From NCBI RefSeq assembly GCF_965227735.1, contig NZ_OZ245776.1, forward strand, positions 4,340,001-4,404,000: a stretch of DNA of 64,000 bases, written 5' to 3'. The notes below the pieces were generated by a model. That model worked only from the letters and a program-made list of their open reading frames with translations. It had not been told where the DNA came from and ran no database searches. The position numbers and the translations under genes were made by a program. Of the stretch, positions 1 to 10,200 are shown piece by piece; within the stretch, counting starts at the first letter, position 1; the number at the start of each line of letters is the position of its first letter. Source of the DNA: Larkinella sp965227735 (GTDB taxonomy: Bacteria > Bacteroidota > Bacteroidia > Cytophagales > Spirosomataceae).

Positions 1-1674
1 CAGGGCGCTCAGGACCTGAACGTCCGCTTTCTGCCCGTCAATCTTCAGAATAACCGTTCCCTTGCGGAGTCCGGCTTTCCAGGCGGGTGATTCCCATTCA
101 GCTTCCGTGACGAGCAGGCTGTCCACCTTTTCATTGAACGAGATGCCCAGCCACGAACCCGGTACTTCTTTGGGGGTCGCGTCGATGGCTAAACCGGCGT
201 AGGCGAAGTATTTCGGATAATCGATTTCCTTCACGGTCGATGCATAATCGAACAGTTCTTTTAACGACGTTCCGGCGGTTTTTTCGCATTCCGCCCAGAA
301 TTCATTTTCCGTAAAACCGCGTCTCTGTTTCTGATAATACGTCTGGTACAGCGCCCGCATCACGTCGTCGAGTGACTTTTTATTCTGCGTTTCGTGCCGG
401 ATTTTGAAGTCGAGCATCGCCCCCAAAACCGGGCCTTTGCTGTAATACGAGATGGTCTTGTAAGCTTCGTCGCCCGTTCGGCCAAAGGGGCCGTCTTCCC
501 AGGTTTCGAAACTAGCCTGCGTGGCCGACTGGAAGCGGTGGCCGGGTTTGTTTTCATAGCTGACAACGTTTTTCTGTATGGCCCCCAAAACCTCTTCCTC
601 GGTCATCAAACCGGCTTTTTTCAGGATCAGGTAGGGGTAATAGACCGTAAATCCTTCCGAAACCCAGAGCATCCGGGTGCGGTTTTGCTGGTCGTAATTG
701 AACGGGCCCAACTCGACAGGACGAATGCGCTTGACGTTATAATGGTGGAAATATTCATGCGCCAGAAAGTTATAGAGCTGGTTTTTGCCGCTCCGCGTCT
801 TCAGTTGATCCCCGCTGAAACTGATCGACGTGGAATTCAAATGCTCGATACCGCCCCCGCCCGGCCCAATGGCAATAAAGGTGTAGTGTTTGTAGGGAAT
901 GTCGCCGATCATGGCAATCGAGCCTTCGACAATCTTCTTCAGATCGGCTATAAATTGCTGCCGGTCGAAGTTGCCGAGGTTGTAACCAATAAAATAATGC
1001 GGAATTCCCTGCACCGTGAACGACGGCAATTGCTCAAGGTTTCCCATCAAAATCGGGCTGTCGTAGAGAAGGTCGTAGTTGGATGCCACAAATGTATGGG
1101 GCTGTCCGGCAACTGAATCCAGACCGGTGGCGATTGGTCCGCTCCATTTCGCATACGGTTTTAGTGTAACCGTCAACGGGTGCTTAAGCCGTCCTTCGGG
1201 ATAGAGAAAGACGCCCGCCGGTGAAATGTAGCCCCGGTTTTCGTCCAGGAAATTCCCGGCCACAAAATCGCGGGTGGCTTTTACGTCGTACGTCAGTGCA
1301 ACGGTTTTAGCCTGCTTGTGATGGACTGTCCAGCGGCTGTTGGCGGTTTTCGCCCATTGCAGCGGTTTTCCGGTGCCGTCGGTGGCCTGAAAATTCTGCA
1401 CCTGTTGGGCGTAATTCATCAACTGGTAATACCCGGGTGTCCAGACGGGCATCTTCAAATTCAGCGTATCGCCCGGAATGCCTTCGCAACGGAATGTAAC
1501 GTGGTAAAGATGCGTTGCTGGGTCTTCCATCGAAACCGTAAACGCTAATTTTTCGTCAATTTTTTGTCCGAATGCATGCGGGATGGTGACGAGGAAAGCC
1601 GCAGCGAAAGCCAGCTTTCGGAAAAACCGGATGAGAAAAAAAATACGGGAAAAGAGAAGTGCAAAAGTTTCCAT
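1..1674 (-). CDS. M61 family metallopeptidase (glycyl-aminopeptidase type), 3' end cut by window edge
   Basis: The frame is open from an ATG at 1674 to the window edge (558 codons, no stop), so the C-terminus is missing. A hydrophobic N-terminus ending near AFGQ looks like a signal peptide, suggesting a periplasmic or secreted enzyme. The zinc-binding HEYFH motif lies at about residues 307-311 (bases 743-757), within a typical M61 context (FLAHEYFHHYNVKRIRP). Near the cut end a PDZ-like segment (GLRKGTVILKIDG) fits the usual M61 layout of beta domain, catalytic domain and PDZ. M61 enzymes remove N-terminal residues, often Gly or Ala, from peptides. It is divergent from the SDR gene downstream of its start, with a 272-bp gap that holds no recognisable gene. 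Family assignment is firm; substrate is unknown. Confidence 0.88.
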   Translation of the reverse strand, partial: METFALLFSRIFFLIRFFRKLAFAAAFLVTIPHAFGQKIDEKLAFTVSMEDPATHLYHVTFRCEGIPGDTLNLKMPVWTPGYYQLMNYAQQVQNFQATDGTGKPLQWAKTANSRWTVHHKQAKTVALTYDVKATRDFVAGNFLDENRGYISPAGVFLYPEGRLKHPLTVTLKPYAKWSGPIATGLDSVAGQPHTFVASNYDLLYDSPILMGNLEQLPSFTVQGIPHYFIGYNLGNFDRQQFIADLKKIVEGSIAMIGDIPYKHYTFIAIGPGGGGIEHLNSTSISFSGDQLKTRSGKNQLYNFLAHEYFHHYNVKRIRPVELGPFNYDQQNRTRMLWVSEGFTVYYPYLILKKAGLMTEEEVLGAIQKNVVSYENKPGHRFQSATQASFETWEDGPFGRTGDEAYKTISYYSKGPVLGAMLDFKIRHETQNKKSLDDVMRALYQTYYQKQRRGFTENEFWAECEKTAGTSLKELFDYASTVKEIDYPKYFAYAGLAIDATPKEVPGSWLGISFNEKVDSLLVTEAEWESPAWKAGLRKGTVILKIDGQKADVQVLSAL

Positions 1675-1946
1675 AAATACCGCAAAACGCTGGCTGAGTT
1701 GGTTGATGAATCTGATCTATAGCTCATTTTAAGTATTATAAGGCTTAATTCAAAAACCAAACTCATCTATAATGTTGAAAATGATACACCGTCTGCGGGT
1801 CCGGCGGATGGCAATTTTACAAGGACGCCGAAGCGGACTCAACGTTGGCCGCAAGGCTAAAGAACTGCACAACCAGCAACGCTTTTTGCCAAATGACAAA
1901 TGTTTTCATTTTCAGGTGGGCAATCTTTGCTCCATCAATTTAAAAA

Positions 1947-2765
1947 ATGAAAGAAATGAAAACCGTAGTAGTTACAGGGGCTTCATCGGGCATAGGCAAA
2001 GCTACCGCAATATATTTAGCACAAAACGGATATAAGGTTTATGGTGCAGCACGCAGAGTAGACAAAATGCAGGAACTAAGAGCGTTCGGTATAAAGCCAA
2101 TGGTACTGGACGTTGCAAAAGATGAAAGTATTGTTGCGTGTGTAGAACAAATTCTCAAAGAAGCGGGAAGCATCGATGTTTTAATCAACAATGCCGGTTC
2201 AGGTTATTATGGTGCATTGGAAGATATGCCAATGTCTGATGCAAAATACCAGTTGGAAGTAAACGTTTTTGGCGTGGCTCGCTTGATACAATTAGTATTA
2301 CCTGCTATGCGAAAAAATAACTACGGAAAAATCGTAAATATTTCATCGGTTGGTGGTAAAGTAACGTTGCCAATGGGCGCATGGTATCACGCGAGTAAAT
2401 TTGCCATTGAAGGGTTGAGTGATGCACTTCGTAAAGAAGTAAAGTCCTTCGGAATAGACGTAATTGTGATTGAGCCGGGTGGCACAAAATCAGACATGAT
2501 AGGACTTGGAGCCGAATACATGACAAGAGTTTCAGGCAATACGACATACAGTACATTAGCGAAAGGCGTAAGCAACATGTATGCAGCCGTAGAAAAAGAC
2601 GCTGCCGACCCAATTGTTATTGCGAAACTTATTAAAAAGGGGATTGAGGCAACTAATCCGAAAACAAGATATGTTGGTGCTTCGGGAGCAAAACTTATGC
2701 TATTTTTTAGGAAAATTTTGTCCGATAAACTGTTCGACAGAATGATAATGAGTCAAATGAAATAA
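1947..2765 (+). CDS. SDR family NAD(P)-dependent oxidoreductase
   Basis: A 272-residue classical short-chain dehydrogenase. The Rossmann glycine motif TGASSGIGKA is at the N-terminus, NNAG follows at about residue 90, and the catalytic Ser (NISSVGG) and YxxxK (YHASK) are present. The start at 1947 (MKEMK) or 1956 (MK) cannot be separated by sequence alone. It is 7 bp upstream of a Crp/Fnr-type regulator gene, so the two probably form an operon. The gene is much more AT-rich than the flanking genes (17 of 60 bases G or C at 2701-2760, against 36 of 60 at 4681-4740), which suggests acquisition from a low-GC Bacteroidota donor. Substrate unknown. Confidence 0.9.
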   Translation: MKEMKTVVVTGASSGIGKATAIYLAQNGYKVYGAARRVDKMQELRAFGIKPMVLDVAKDESIVACVEQILKEAGSIDVLINNAGSGYYGALEDMPMSDAKYQLEVNVFGVARLIQLVLPAMRKNNYGKIVNISSVGGKVTLPMGAWYHASKFAIEGLSDALRKEVKSFGIDVIVIEPGGTKSDMIGLGAEYMTRVSGNTTYSTLAKGVSNMYAAVEKDAADPIVIAKLIKKGIEATNPKTRYVGASGAKLMLFFRKILSDKLFDRMIMSQMK

Positions 2766-2772
2766 TTGTTTT

Positions 2773-3345
2773 ATGGAAGTACTGATCGATTATCTGCTAC
2801 AATTTGGTCATCTAAACAAACAGCAAATAGATTTAATAAAAAGAAAGGCTGTAATCAAAGAAACAAAAAAAGATGAATACTATCACGAAGCCGGAAAAAT
2901 ACCCCGTGAGGTTATCTTTTTGACTGACGGTATTATGAGAGTTAGCTACTACAACAACAAAGGTGATGACATAACAAAGTATTTTATGGAAAAAAATAAC
3001 TTTGTTGCCGATATAAATAATTACAATCAAAACACGCCGTCAACGGAGTATATACAAGCTATTACAGATTGCCGATACATTGCTTTCTCAAAAACGGCAA
3101 TGGAAGAATTATCAATGACGATTATTGGTTGGGATGTTATTATTGCTAAAATCACAGCGAAAGGATTAGCAGAAAAAGTGAACAAAATCAGTCCGATGAT
3201 GACAGAAGACGCGACAGAACGTTATCTTCAGTTTCTTGATAAATTTCCCAATCTTGTCAATCAAATTCCACTGTCTTATTTAGCATCATACTTGGGCATT
3301 ACGCAATCTTCATTGAGCAGGATAAGAAAAAATATTCGATTTTAA
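2773..3345 (+). CDS. Crp/Fnr-type transcriptional regulator
   Basis: A 190-residue protein with an N-terminal cyclic-nucleotide-binding-like beta roll (EVIFLTDGIMRVSYYNNKGD, residues about 43-62) and a C-terminal helix-turn-helix (SYLASYLGITQSSLSRIRK). There is no Cys cluster, so an Fe-S FNR sensor is unlikely. Bacteroidota have many regulators of this kind, often adjacent to the single enzyme gene they control; here the SDR gene ends 7 bp upstream. Composition is AT-rich like the SDR. Its stop overlaps by 4 bp the stop of the convergent metal ATPase gene, so the AT-rich island ends right at the edge of the metal operon. The effector ligand cannot be told from sequence. Confidence 0.88.
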   Translation: MEVLIDYLLQFGHLNKQQIDLIKRKAVIKETKKDEYYHEAGKIPREVIFLTDGIMRVSYYNNKGDDITKYFMEKNNFVADINNYNQNTPSTEYIQAITDCRYIAFSKTAMEELSMTIIGWDVIIAKITAKGLAEKVNKISPMMTEDATERYLQFLDKFPNLVNQIPLSYLASYLGITQSSLSRIRKNIRF

Positions 3346-5333
3346 AACTTCAGATTCTGCACCCGAACGGCGTTCAGGATCGCCAGCAACGCGACGCCCA
3401 CATCGGCAAAAACCGCTTCCCACATGGTGGCAATTCCACCGGCACCCAGCAACAAAACGATGGCTTTGACAACCAGCGAAAGCGTGATGTTTTGCCAGAC
3501 AATCTGCCGCGTCGCCCGTCCGATTTTTACTGCCGTGACAATCTTCGACGGCTGGTCGTTTTGAATCACTACGTCGGCGGTTTCAATGGTCGCGTCGGAG
3601 CCGAGGCCACCCATCGCAATGCCCACATCGGCCAGCGCCACCACCGGCGCGTCGTTGACGCCGTCGCCCACAAACGCCAGTTTGGCCTTGGGATTGCCGG
3701 AAAGAGCCTTTTTCAATCGCTCGACCTCCCGCACTTTATCCTCCGGCAACAGATCGCCGATGGCTTCCCCGACGCCTACTTTCTGGGAAACCGCCTGAAC
3801 CACCGCCGATTTGTCGCCCGAGAGCATGACGGTTTTCAGACCCAGTGCGTGCAATTGTCGAATGGTGTCGGTGGCATCCGGTTTTTCCTCGTCGGCAATC
3901 GTGAAATACCCGGCAAACTGCCCATCGACGGCGACGAACACCACCGTAAAGGGAATCGCCGTCAGTGCTTCATCAAACGTTACGTTGAATTTTTGCAGCA
4001 ATTTGGCGTTTCCGGCCAGCACGGTTTTGCCGTCAACGGTTCCGTGCAAGCCATGACCCGGAATTTCCTCCACGTTTTCTACCGGCAAATGCGGTTCGTT
4101 CGGCCCGGCGTAGGCAAGAATGGCCGTGGCCACCGGATGCGTGGATTTGCTTTCCAGAGCCGCCGTCAGATGGGCTAATTCCGTCGTCGTCAGGCCCTGT
4201 GCCCGAACTTCCTGCACCTTGAAAACGCCCTGCGTGAGTGTGCCGGTTTTATCCATGACGACGGTTTTGACCTGTGTAATCAGATCCAGGAAAACCGAGC
4301 CTTTGAACAGAATTCCGTGTCGGGAGCCCGCGCCAATCCCGCCAAAATAGCCCAGCGGAATGGAGATCACGAGCGCACAAGGACAGCCGATGACCAGAAA
4401 AACAAGGCCGCGATAGAGCCAGTCCTGAAAGCGGTAATCCGCCACAAAAAAGTACGGCAGCAGCGTAATGGCCAGCGCCAGCGCGCAGATCATCGGCGTA
4501 TAGATTTTGGCAAACCGGGCGATGAACTCCTGCGTTTGTGCCTTGCGCCCGGTGGCTTCCTGCACCAGTTTCAAAATGCGCGACAGCTTGGAATCATGAT
4601 AGAGCGTGGTTACTTCCATTTCCACCAGGGTTTGCCGGTTGATCATGCCCGCCAGCACGCCTTCGCCTTTGGCAATGGTGCGCGGAACGCTTTCGCCGGT
4701 CAGAGCCGCTGTGTCGAACGAACCGGTTTCGGACGTTAATTGACCGTCCAGCCCCACTTTTTCGCCCGGTTTGATCTGAATTACTTCGCCGATTTTTACC
4801 TGCGCGGCTTTGGTCGGTACGGTTTTTCCGTCCCGCAGAACCGTCACCGTGTCGGGCCGGACATCGAGCAGGGCTTTGATGGAACGACGCGCCCGCATCA
4901 CGGTGGCATCCTGAAACAATTCGCCGACGGTGTAAAACAGCATCACAGCCACGCCTTCGGGGTATTCCCGGATGAGGAACGCACCCATGGTGGCGACACC
5001 CATCAGGAAGAATTCGGTGAAGACGTCGCCTTTCAAAATTCGCATTCCGGCCCGGCGGAGAACCGGTCGGCCAACAGGCCAGTAAGCCGCTAAGTACCAG
5101 AAAAACCGCCACGGATCACGAAACCGGTCCGGCACGTAATGATCCAGTACAATACCGCCCAGCAGCAGCAGAAAACTGATGATAACCGGCATGTATTCTT
5201 CCAGTCGGCTGAAGATGGATTTTGATTTTTCTGAACCAATCGTTTCCTCCGACGATTCGGTTTCGTCCAGATCCAGCTCATCGTGATCGTGCGTATGCCC
5301 GTCGTCGTGGGAATGATCGTGATGCTTTGCCAT
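3342..5333 (-). CDS. zntA: Heavy-metal P1B-type ATPase, Zn/Cd/Pb type
   Basis: A 663-residue inner-membrane pump. Visible motifs: TGES at 212-215, the CPC ion-binding motif at 317-319, phosphorylation motif DKTGT at 361-365, HP at 399-400 and GDGVNDAP at 556-563. The last helix carries FADVGVALL, and a Lys (SLVVKA) sits in the preceding helix. CPC with Lys and DxG matches the P1B-2 group (Zn, Cd, Pb export) and not the Cu group. In place of a CxxC metal-binding domain the N-terminus is a His/Asp-rich tail (HHDHSHDDGHTHDHDE). It is the last gene of the metal efflux operon, 5 bp after the NicO-like gene. The specific metal is inferred from family signatures. Confidence 0.93.
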   Translation of the reverse strand: MAKHHDHSHDDGHTHDHDELDLDETESSEETIGSEKSKSIFSRLEEYMPVIISFLLLLGGIVLDHYVPDRFRDPWRFFWYLAAYWPVGRPVLRRAGMRILKGDVFTEFFLMGVATMGAFLIREYPEGVAVMLFYTVGELFQDATVMRARRSIKALLDVRPDTVTVLRDGKTVPTKAAQVKIGEVIQIKPGEKVGLDGQLTSETGSFDTAALTGESVPRTIAKGEGVLAGMINRQTLVEMEVTTLYHDSKLSRILKLVQEATGRKAQTQEFIARFAKIYTPMICALALAITLLPYFFVADYRFQDWLYRGLVFLVIGCPCALVISIPLGYFGGIGAGSRHGILFKGSVFLDLITQVKTVVMDKTGTLTQGVFKVQEVRAQGLTTTELAHLTAALESKSTHPVATAILAYAGPNEPHLPVENVEEIPGHGLHGTVDGKTVLAGNAKLLQKFNVTFDEALTAIPFTVVFVAVDGQFAGYFTIADEEKPDATDTIRQLHALGLKTVMLSGDKSAVVQAVSQKVGVGEAIGDLLPEDKVREVERLKKALSGNPKAKLAFVGDGVNDAPVVALADVGIAMGGLGSDATIETADVVIQNDQPSKIVTAVKIGRATRQIVWQNITLSLVVKAIVLLLGAGGIATMWEAVFADVGVALLAILNAVRVQNLKF

Positions 5334-5338
5334 AGTTC

Positions 5339-5959
5339 TTAAAGTTCAATGAAAAAGTTGAGGATACCGAGGGCAATCAGGATGCCGCCGGTGATCTGTT
5401 TTTCGTGGTGTTCGAGCCAATGCCACTGCACTTTCGCCAGCCCCCGGAACGACAGCGCCGTCAGCCCGACCATGCACAGGATCGTGACGGCAGTGTAGGC
5501 AATGCTGAGCGTGACCACCGCCGACCAGCCGAGCGTGCCGGCCGTGAAGAAAAACGTTTCGATTTCCAGACAGGGCGACAGCAGCATGGCCAGCGCCAGC
5601 GTGCCGATGATGGCCCGTTTGGAGCGGCCGGACAAGCCTTTCGGAACGTGTTCGTGGGCACTGTGCGGGTTATGAACGGCGAAATAGACCAGCCCCATGA
5701 AAATCAGGATCAGCGACGCAATCCAGCGGGTTTGGTCCTCCAGTTGGGCCGATAATTCCACGCCAATCGCGCCAATCAACACCCCGAGAATAACCGTGCT
5801 GAGCGTGTGAAAAAAACCGCTCAAAGCCGCTACGCCGAGCGTTTCGCGCATGGTCCAGCCTTCGCTGCGGCCGATGAGGGCCACGGGAAGCCAGTGGTTC
5901 GGGATGGCCGCGTGGACGGCCCCCAGTAAAATGCTGCCAAGCAATAGATTTAAAAGCAT
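5339..5959 (-). CDS. NicO/RcnA-like polytopic membrane protein in metal efflux operon
   Basis: A 206-residue protein with about six hydrophobic segments. An early HAAIPNHW motif and a later FFHTLST motif resemble the His motifs of the nickel/cobalt transporter (NicO) superfamily, though the exact HX4DH spacing is not preserved. A His-containing loop (HNPHSAHEH) lies between helices 3 and 4, and LSPCLEIETFFFTAG follows. It lies between the CzcB adaptor gene (11-bp gap) and the P1B ATPase gene (5-bp gap), so it is almost certainly co-expressed with them. A role in metal movement across the inner membrane is inferred from context. It may also belong to the related HupE or sulfite-exporter-like families. 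Confidence 0.6.
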   Translation of the reverse strand: MLLNLLLGSILLGAVHAAIPNHWLPVALIGRSEGWTMRETLGVAALSGFFHTLSTVILGVLIGAIGVELSAQLEDQTRWIASLILIFMGLVYFAVHNPHSAHEHVPKGLSGRSKRAIIGTLALAMLLSPCLEIETFFFTAGTLGWSAVVTLSIAYTAVTILCMVGLTALSFRGLAKVQWHWLEHHEKQITGGILIALGILNFFIEL

Positions 5960-5970
5960 GGGTTTTCTTC

Positions 5971-7206
5971 TTAATGAACATGGCCGCCCGCTTCTTCCGA
6001 ATTGTTCAAAACGGAATGCAGGTCATACGCGCCGGCCACTACAATCTGCGCGTCTTTTTTGATCGATGCGGGCAACGTTACCGCCTGATAACCGTTCTGG
6101 CTGACCCCGGTTTGCACCGCAACCGGCCGAAACTGGTGGTGGACGGTGCCTTCGTGTTCTTCTTTCCCTTCATAAACAAAAACCTGCGAACCCGTTCCCG
6201 ATTTGATCACCGCCACCTCGGGCAAAGCCGGTTCCGGAGCGGCTTTGGTTTCGATCAGGGCTTTCAGAAAGGTGCCGGGGCGGAGTTGCGCATCCGGTTT
6301 TTCCAGCGCGGCAAACACCCGCACGGTTCGGTCCGATCCGGTTTCGCGGTTGATGTACCGGACGCGCCCGATGCGTTCGCCCGGCGTTGCCCCGCCGTTT
6401 TCGCCGATGATGGAAAGCCGAACCCGCTGCCCGACCTGCACCTTCGCAATATCGCCTTCAAAAACGGTTAATTCGGCATACAACCCGGATGTGTTGATCA
6501 ATTCGAACAACACGTCGTTGGCGTTGACAAACCGGCCCCGGTTGACATTGACTTCCGTGACGGTTCCGGTGATGGGCGAACGCACGGCGACGGTTCTTGT
6601 GATTTTTCCCGCTGATAACGCGTTCATCGATACGCCCAGAAGTGCCAGTTGCTGCCGCAGCCCTTCGGCCCGCGAGCGGAGAATTTTGACCTGCGACGTG
6701 GCCTGCTGAAACGTTTTGAGCGTTCCGACGTTCTCGCGGCTCAGTTCGCGCTGGCGTTCGTATTCCTGCTCCTGAAATTCCAGTTGGCTGGTGGTTTCCA
6801 GGTATTCCTGTTGCAGCCGGATAAACTCCGGGTTTTCGAGCATGGCCAGCAGTTGCCCCTGTTTGACGGCCTGCCCCGGCAGCAGGGGCGTCGAGGTCAG
6901 AATGCCGCCGTAGGGCGTCGAAACCGACACCTTTTGCTGGGGTGGTATGTTGACAACCCCGTTCACGCGGATAAGGTTACTGAGGGTTCGTTCTTCCAGT
7001 CCGCCGAGCCGGATGCCGACGGTTTTGAACTGTTCGTCGGTCAGTTCCACCAGCCCTTCATCATGCTCATCGTGGTGTTCTTCTTTTTCAGCCGTTTCTG
7101 TAGGCGCTTCGGTTGCGTTGTCCTTTTGCCGGTTGCAGGCTGAAAAAAACAACCCGATCCCGACGATGACCAAAAAAAGTAAGTTGGGTTTTAGCGTATT
7201 TTTCAT
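5971..7206 (-). CDS. czcB: Metal-efflux RND periplasmic adaptor (membrane fusion protein), lipoprotein
   Basis: A 411-residue CzcB/CusB-type adaptor linking the inner-membrane RND pump to its outer-membrane channel. The N-terminus is a lipoprotein signal with a lipobox-like FFSAC followed by a His/Glu-rich stretch (EKEEHHDEHDEG), as in several metal adaptors. A biotinyl-lipoyl-like segment (SVSTPYGGILTS... PGQAVKQGQ), a coiled-coil hairpin (about residues 130-190) and a beta barrel (VRSPITGTVTEVNVNRG) follow. Its ATG overlaps the stop of the upstream czcA-tolC gene by 4 bp (7203-7206), implying translational coupling. Confidence 0.92.
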   Translation of the reverse strand: MKNTLKPNLLFLVIVGIGLFFSACNRQKDNATEAPTETAEKEEHHDEHDEGLVELTDEQFKTVGIRLGGLEERTLSNLIRVNGVVNIPPQQKVSVSTPYGGILTSTPLLPGQAVKQGQLLAMLENPEFIRLQQEYLETTSQLEFQEQEYERQRELSRENVGTLKTFQQATSQVKILRSRAEGLRQQLALLGVSMNALSAGKITRTVAVRSPITGTVTEVNVNRGRFVNANDVLFELINTSGLYAELTVFEGDIAKVQVGQRVRLSIIGENGGATPGERIGRVRYINRETGSDRTVRVFAALEKPDAQLRPGTFLKALIETKAAPEPALPEVAVIKSGTGSQVFVYEGKEEHEGTVHHQFRPVAVQTGVSQNGYQAVTLPASIKKDAQIVVAGAYDLHSVLNNSEEAGGHVH

Positions 7207-10200
7207 GGTTCAGTGCTTCCCAGGAGGTATTCAAGGTGGATAATGGTCTGATTCAGGTCGTTCAGGGCGGCCAGATAACCCGTCTGAATACCGCTTGCTG
7301 TTCGGAGATTCTGGAACAGTTCGATATACCCAATTTCGCCGGCGCGGTACGACCGGTCGGCCTGCTGCCGGATCAGCGTAGCTTGTGGCAACGCCGACTC
7401 TTCGTAATACGTCAGCGTCTCGCGGTTTTTGCGGTAGGTTTGCAGGAGTTCCGCAAAAGCGCCTTCGAGGGTGCGCCGACGGGCGTTGAGCTGTGCTTCC
7501 GTGCGTTGCTGCCCCAGTTCAGCCGCCCGAACGCGCGCCCGCAGCGGTTTGGCCACAATCGGAATTGAGATGCCAACCTGCCCGTACGTGAACCGATCGA
7601 CACCCGTATAAAACCGGTCGTTGCCGTTGATCGTCTGAATGCCCCGCAACGATTGATTCACCACGCTGAACGAATAATCGGGTTTGAGCCGCGACCGTTC
7701 GACCTCGGTTTCACGCCGGGCCATCTCGATCTGTTGCTGCAGCAGTGCCAGTTCGGGATTTTGCATTAACGCGACCGAATCCGGCAAGCGAACGACGCGG
7801 GCGATCAGAACCGAATCCGCAATCCGGGGCAGTTGATCGGTTCCCAGCAGGGTTTGCAGTCGCCGGGACTGGATTTGCTGGTCGGCGCGGTTTTGGAGCA
7901 ATGTCATCCGGAGTTGCCGTGCTTCCACTTCGGCCGTCGTTTGCTCGAGCAGGGAGCCTTCGCCCGTTCGTCGCCGGATGCCAGCCGCCCGGGCTACGGC
8001 CGCAAAAAGACTGTCCTGTCGGGTTAGTTCGCGGTGAAGCGTCTGGAGGTAAACGAGTCCGTTATACGCCGATTTAAGCTGAAAAGCCAGTTCCTGACGC
8101 GTCACGCGGCTTTCGGCTTCGGCTCCGCTAATCCGGGCGTCGGCCAGGGCTTTCTGACTTCGGATCAAACCCGGCGCGGGAAGCCGCTGGCCGATTTGCA
8201 GCGACTGATCGACGTAGCGGCTGTTGTATTGCCCGGCAGTTACCATCAGGTCGGTTTTGCCAACGTCAGAAGCTGTGCCCCGCAACGCCTGTTGATAATC
8301 GACGTTGAGGGTCGAAACCCTTACCTGTGGATTGTTCTGAAACGTTTGTTTCAGCGCCTGTTCCAGCGAAAGTGGCGTCGGTAGAGCGGTTGTCTGCGCC
8401 TTACTTTCCGGCGAAACGAGGCCGAATCCGAGCGTCAGCAAACCGATGAAAGGCCACCAACTGGCTGCAACGGTTTTGGGTTGGGGCATCAGCGATTGAT
8501 CCCGTTTTCCAAACCGCTGTTCAATGAGCAGATACAAAACCGGTAATACCAGCAGCGTCAGCAGCGTTGCCGTTAGCAGGCCGCCAATGACGACGGTTGC
8601 GAGCGGTTTTTGCACCTCGGCCCCGGCGGTATTGGATAACGCCATCGGTAAAAAACCGAGCGATGCTACTGTTGCCGTCATCAGGACGGGGCGCAGCCGG
8701 ATGCGGGTTCCCCGAAAAATCGCCTGTTTAAGATCGGTAATGCCGTTTCGGCGCTGGTCGTTGAATTCGGCCAGCAGCACAATACCGTTCAAAACCGCCA
8801 CGCCGAACAATGCAATGAACCCGACAGCCGCCGAAATGCTGAACGGCATGTCGCGCACCCACAAGGCCAGAATCCCGCCAATGGCCGCCAGCGGAATGGC
8901 CGAAAAGATCAGTAATGCCTGTCGCAAGGAATGAAAGGTTAAAAAAAGTAAAAGAAAAATCAGGCTCAAGGCCACCGGAACCGCCACTTGCAGCCGGTTT
9001 CGGGCGTCGATCAGGTTCTCGAACTGGCCGCCGTAGGTCACGTAATAACCGGTTGGAAACGGTACCTGCTGCCCGATTTTCTGCTGCAATTCGGTCACAA
9101 TCCCCTCCACATCACGCCCGCGAACGTTGAAACCGATGGTAAGCCGCCGTTTGGCGTCTTCGCGCTGAATCTGGTTGGGGCCGGGAATCAGTTCGATGGT
9201 GGCGACTTCCGAGAGCGGAATGGCCGGGCCGTCGGTGCCGGAAATGGTCAATGCCTGGACGTCGTTGATGCTCTGCCGGTTTTCGCCCGCCAGCCGCACC
9301 ACCAGATCGAACCGCCGTTCGCCCTCGTAGACCAAGCCTGCGCTTTCGCCGGCAAAGGCCGTGCTGATCGTGCTGTTGACATCGTCTACGGATAACCCGT
9401 AGCGGGCGAGGGCTTCGCGATCCAGTTTGACGACGATCTGGGGCAGTCCTTCCACCTGTTCGATATACAAATCCGTGGCTCCTTTGATGCCCGTGATCAA
9501 ACCGCTCACGCGTTTGGCCAGGCGGGTGAGTTCATCCAGGTCTTCGCCAAAAATCTTGACGGCCACATCCTGCCGCGCTCCCGAAATCAACTCATTGAAG
9601 CGCATCTGAATGGGTTGCTGAAAACCGAAGGTGACGCCCGGAATGGCTTCCAGCGCTTCCGTCATTTTTTCCGCCAGTTCTTCACGGCTTGACGCCGAAG
9701 TCCATTCCGAACGGGGTTTCAGGATAACCATCAGGTCGGCGGCTTCAATGGGCATGGGGTCCGTTGGAATTTCGCCCGCGCCAATTTTGCTGATGACTTC
9801 CTTTACTTCCGGAAATTTTTGCAGCAACACCCGCTCAGCCTGGGTGGTTTTGTCCACCGTCTGGCTCAGAGACGAACCGGTCAGAACACGGGTTTCAACG
9901 GCAAAATCGCCTTCGTCCAGGGTTGGAATAAATTCACCACCCAGCGTGGTGAACAGCCAGCCCGCACCCGCCAGCAGCAAAACCGCTATGCTCAGCACCA
10001 ACGCCTTTCGTCGCATAACCGCTTGAATAATGGGTTCGTACAGCCGCTGAAAAACGTCCATCATCCGGTCGGAAATGGTGCGTTTGGTGGAAACGGTTTT
10101 GCTCAGAATCAGGGCCGACATCATGGGTACATACGTCAGCGAGAGGATAAACGCCCCGGCAATGGCGAAGCCGACGACCTGCGCCATCGGGCCGAACATC

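Noticed and set aside
394..1116. Plus-strand open frame over the M61 gene
   Set aside because: The minus strand carries the zinc motif HEYFH and a PDZ segment in one continuous frame.
1772..2035. Small plus-strand open frame upstream of the SDR gene
   Set aside because: It runs into the SDR gene in another frame and has no start signal or family match; the SDR start region is clear.
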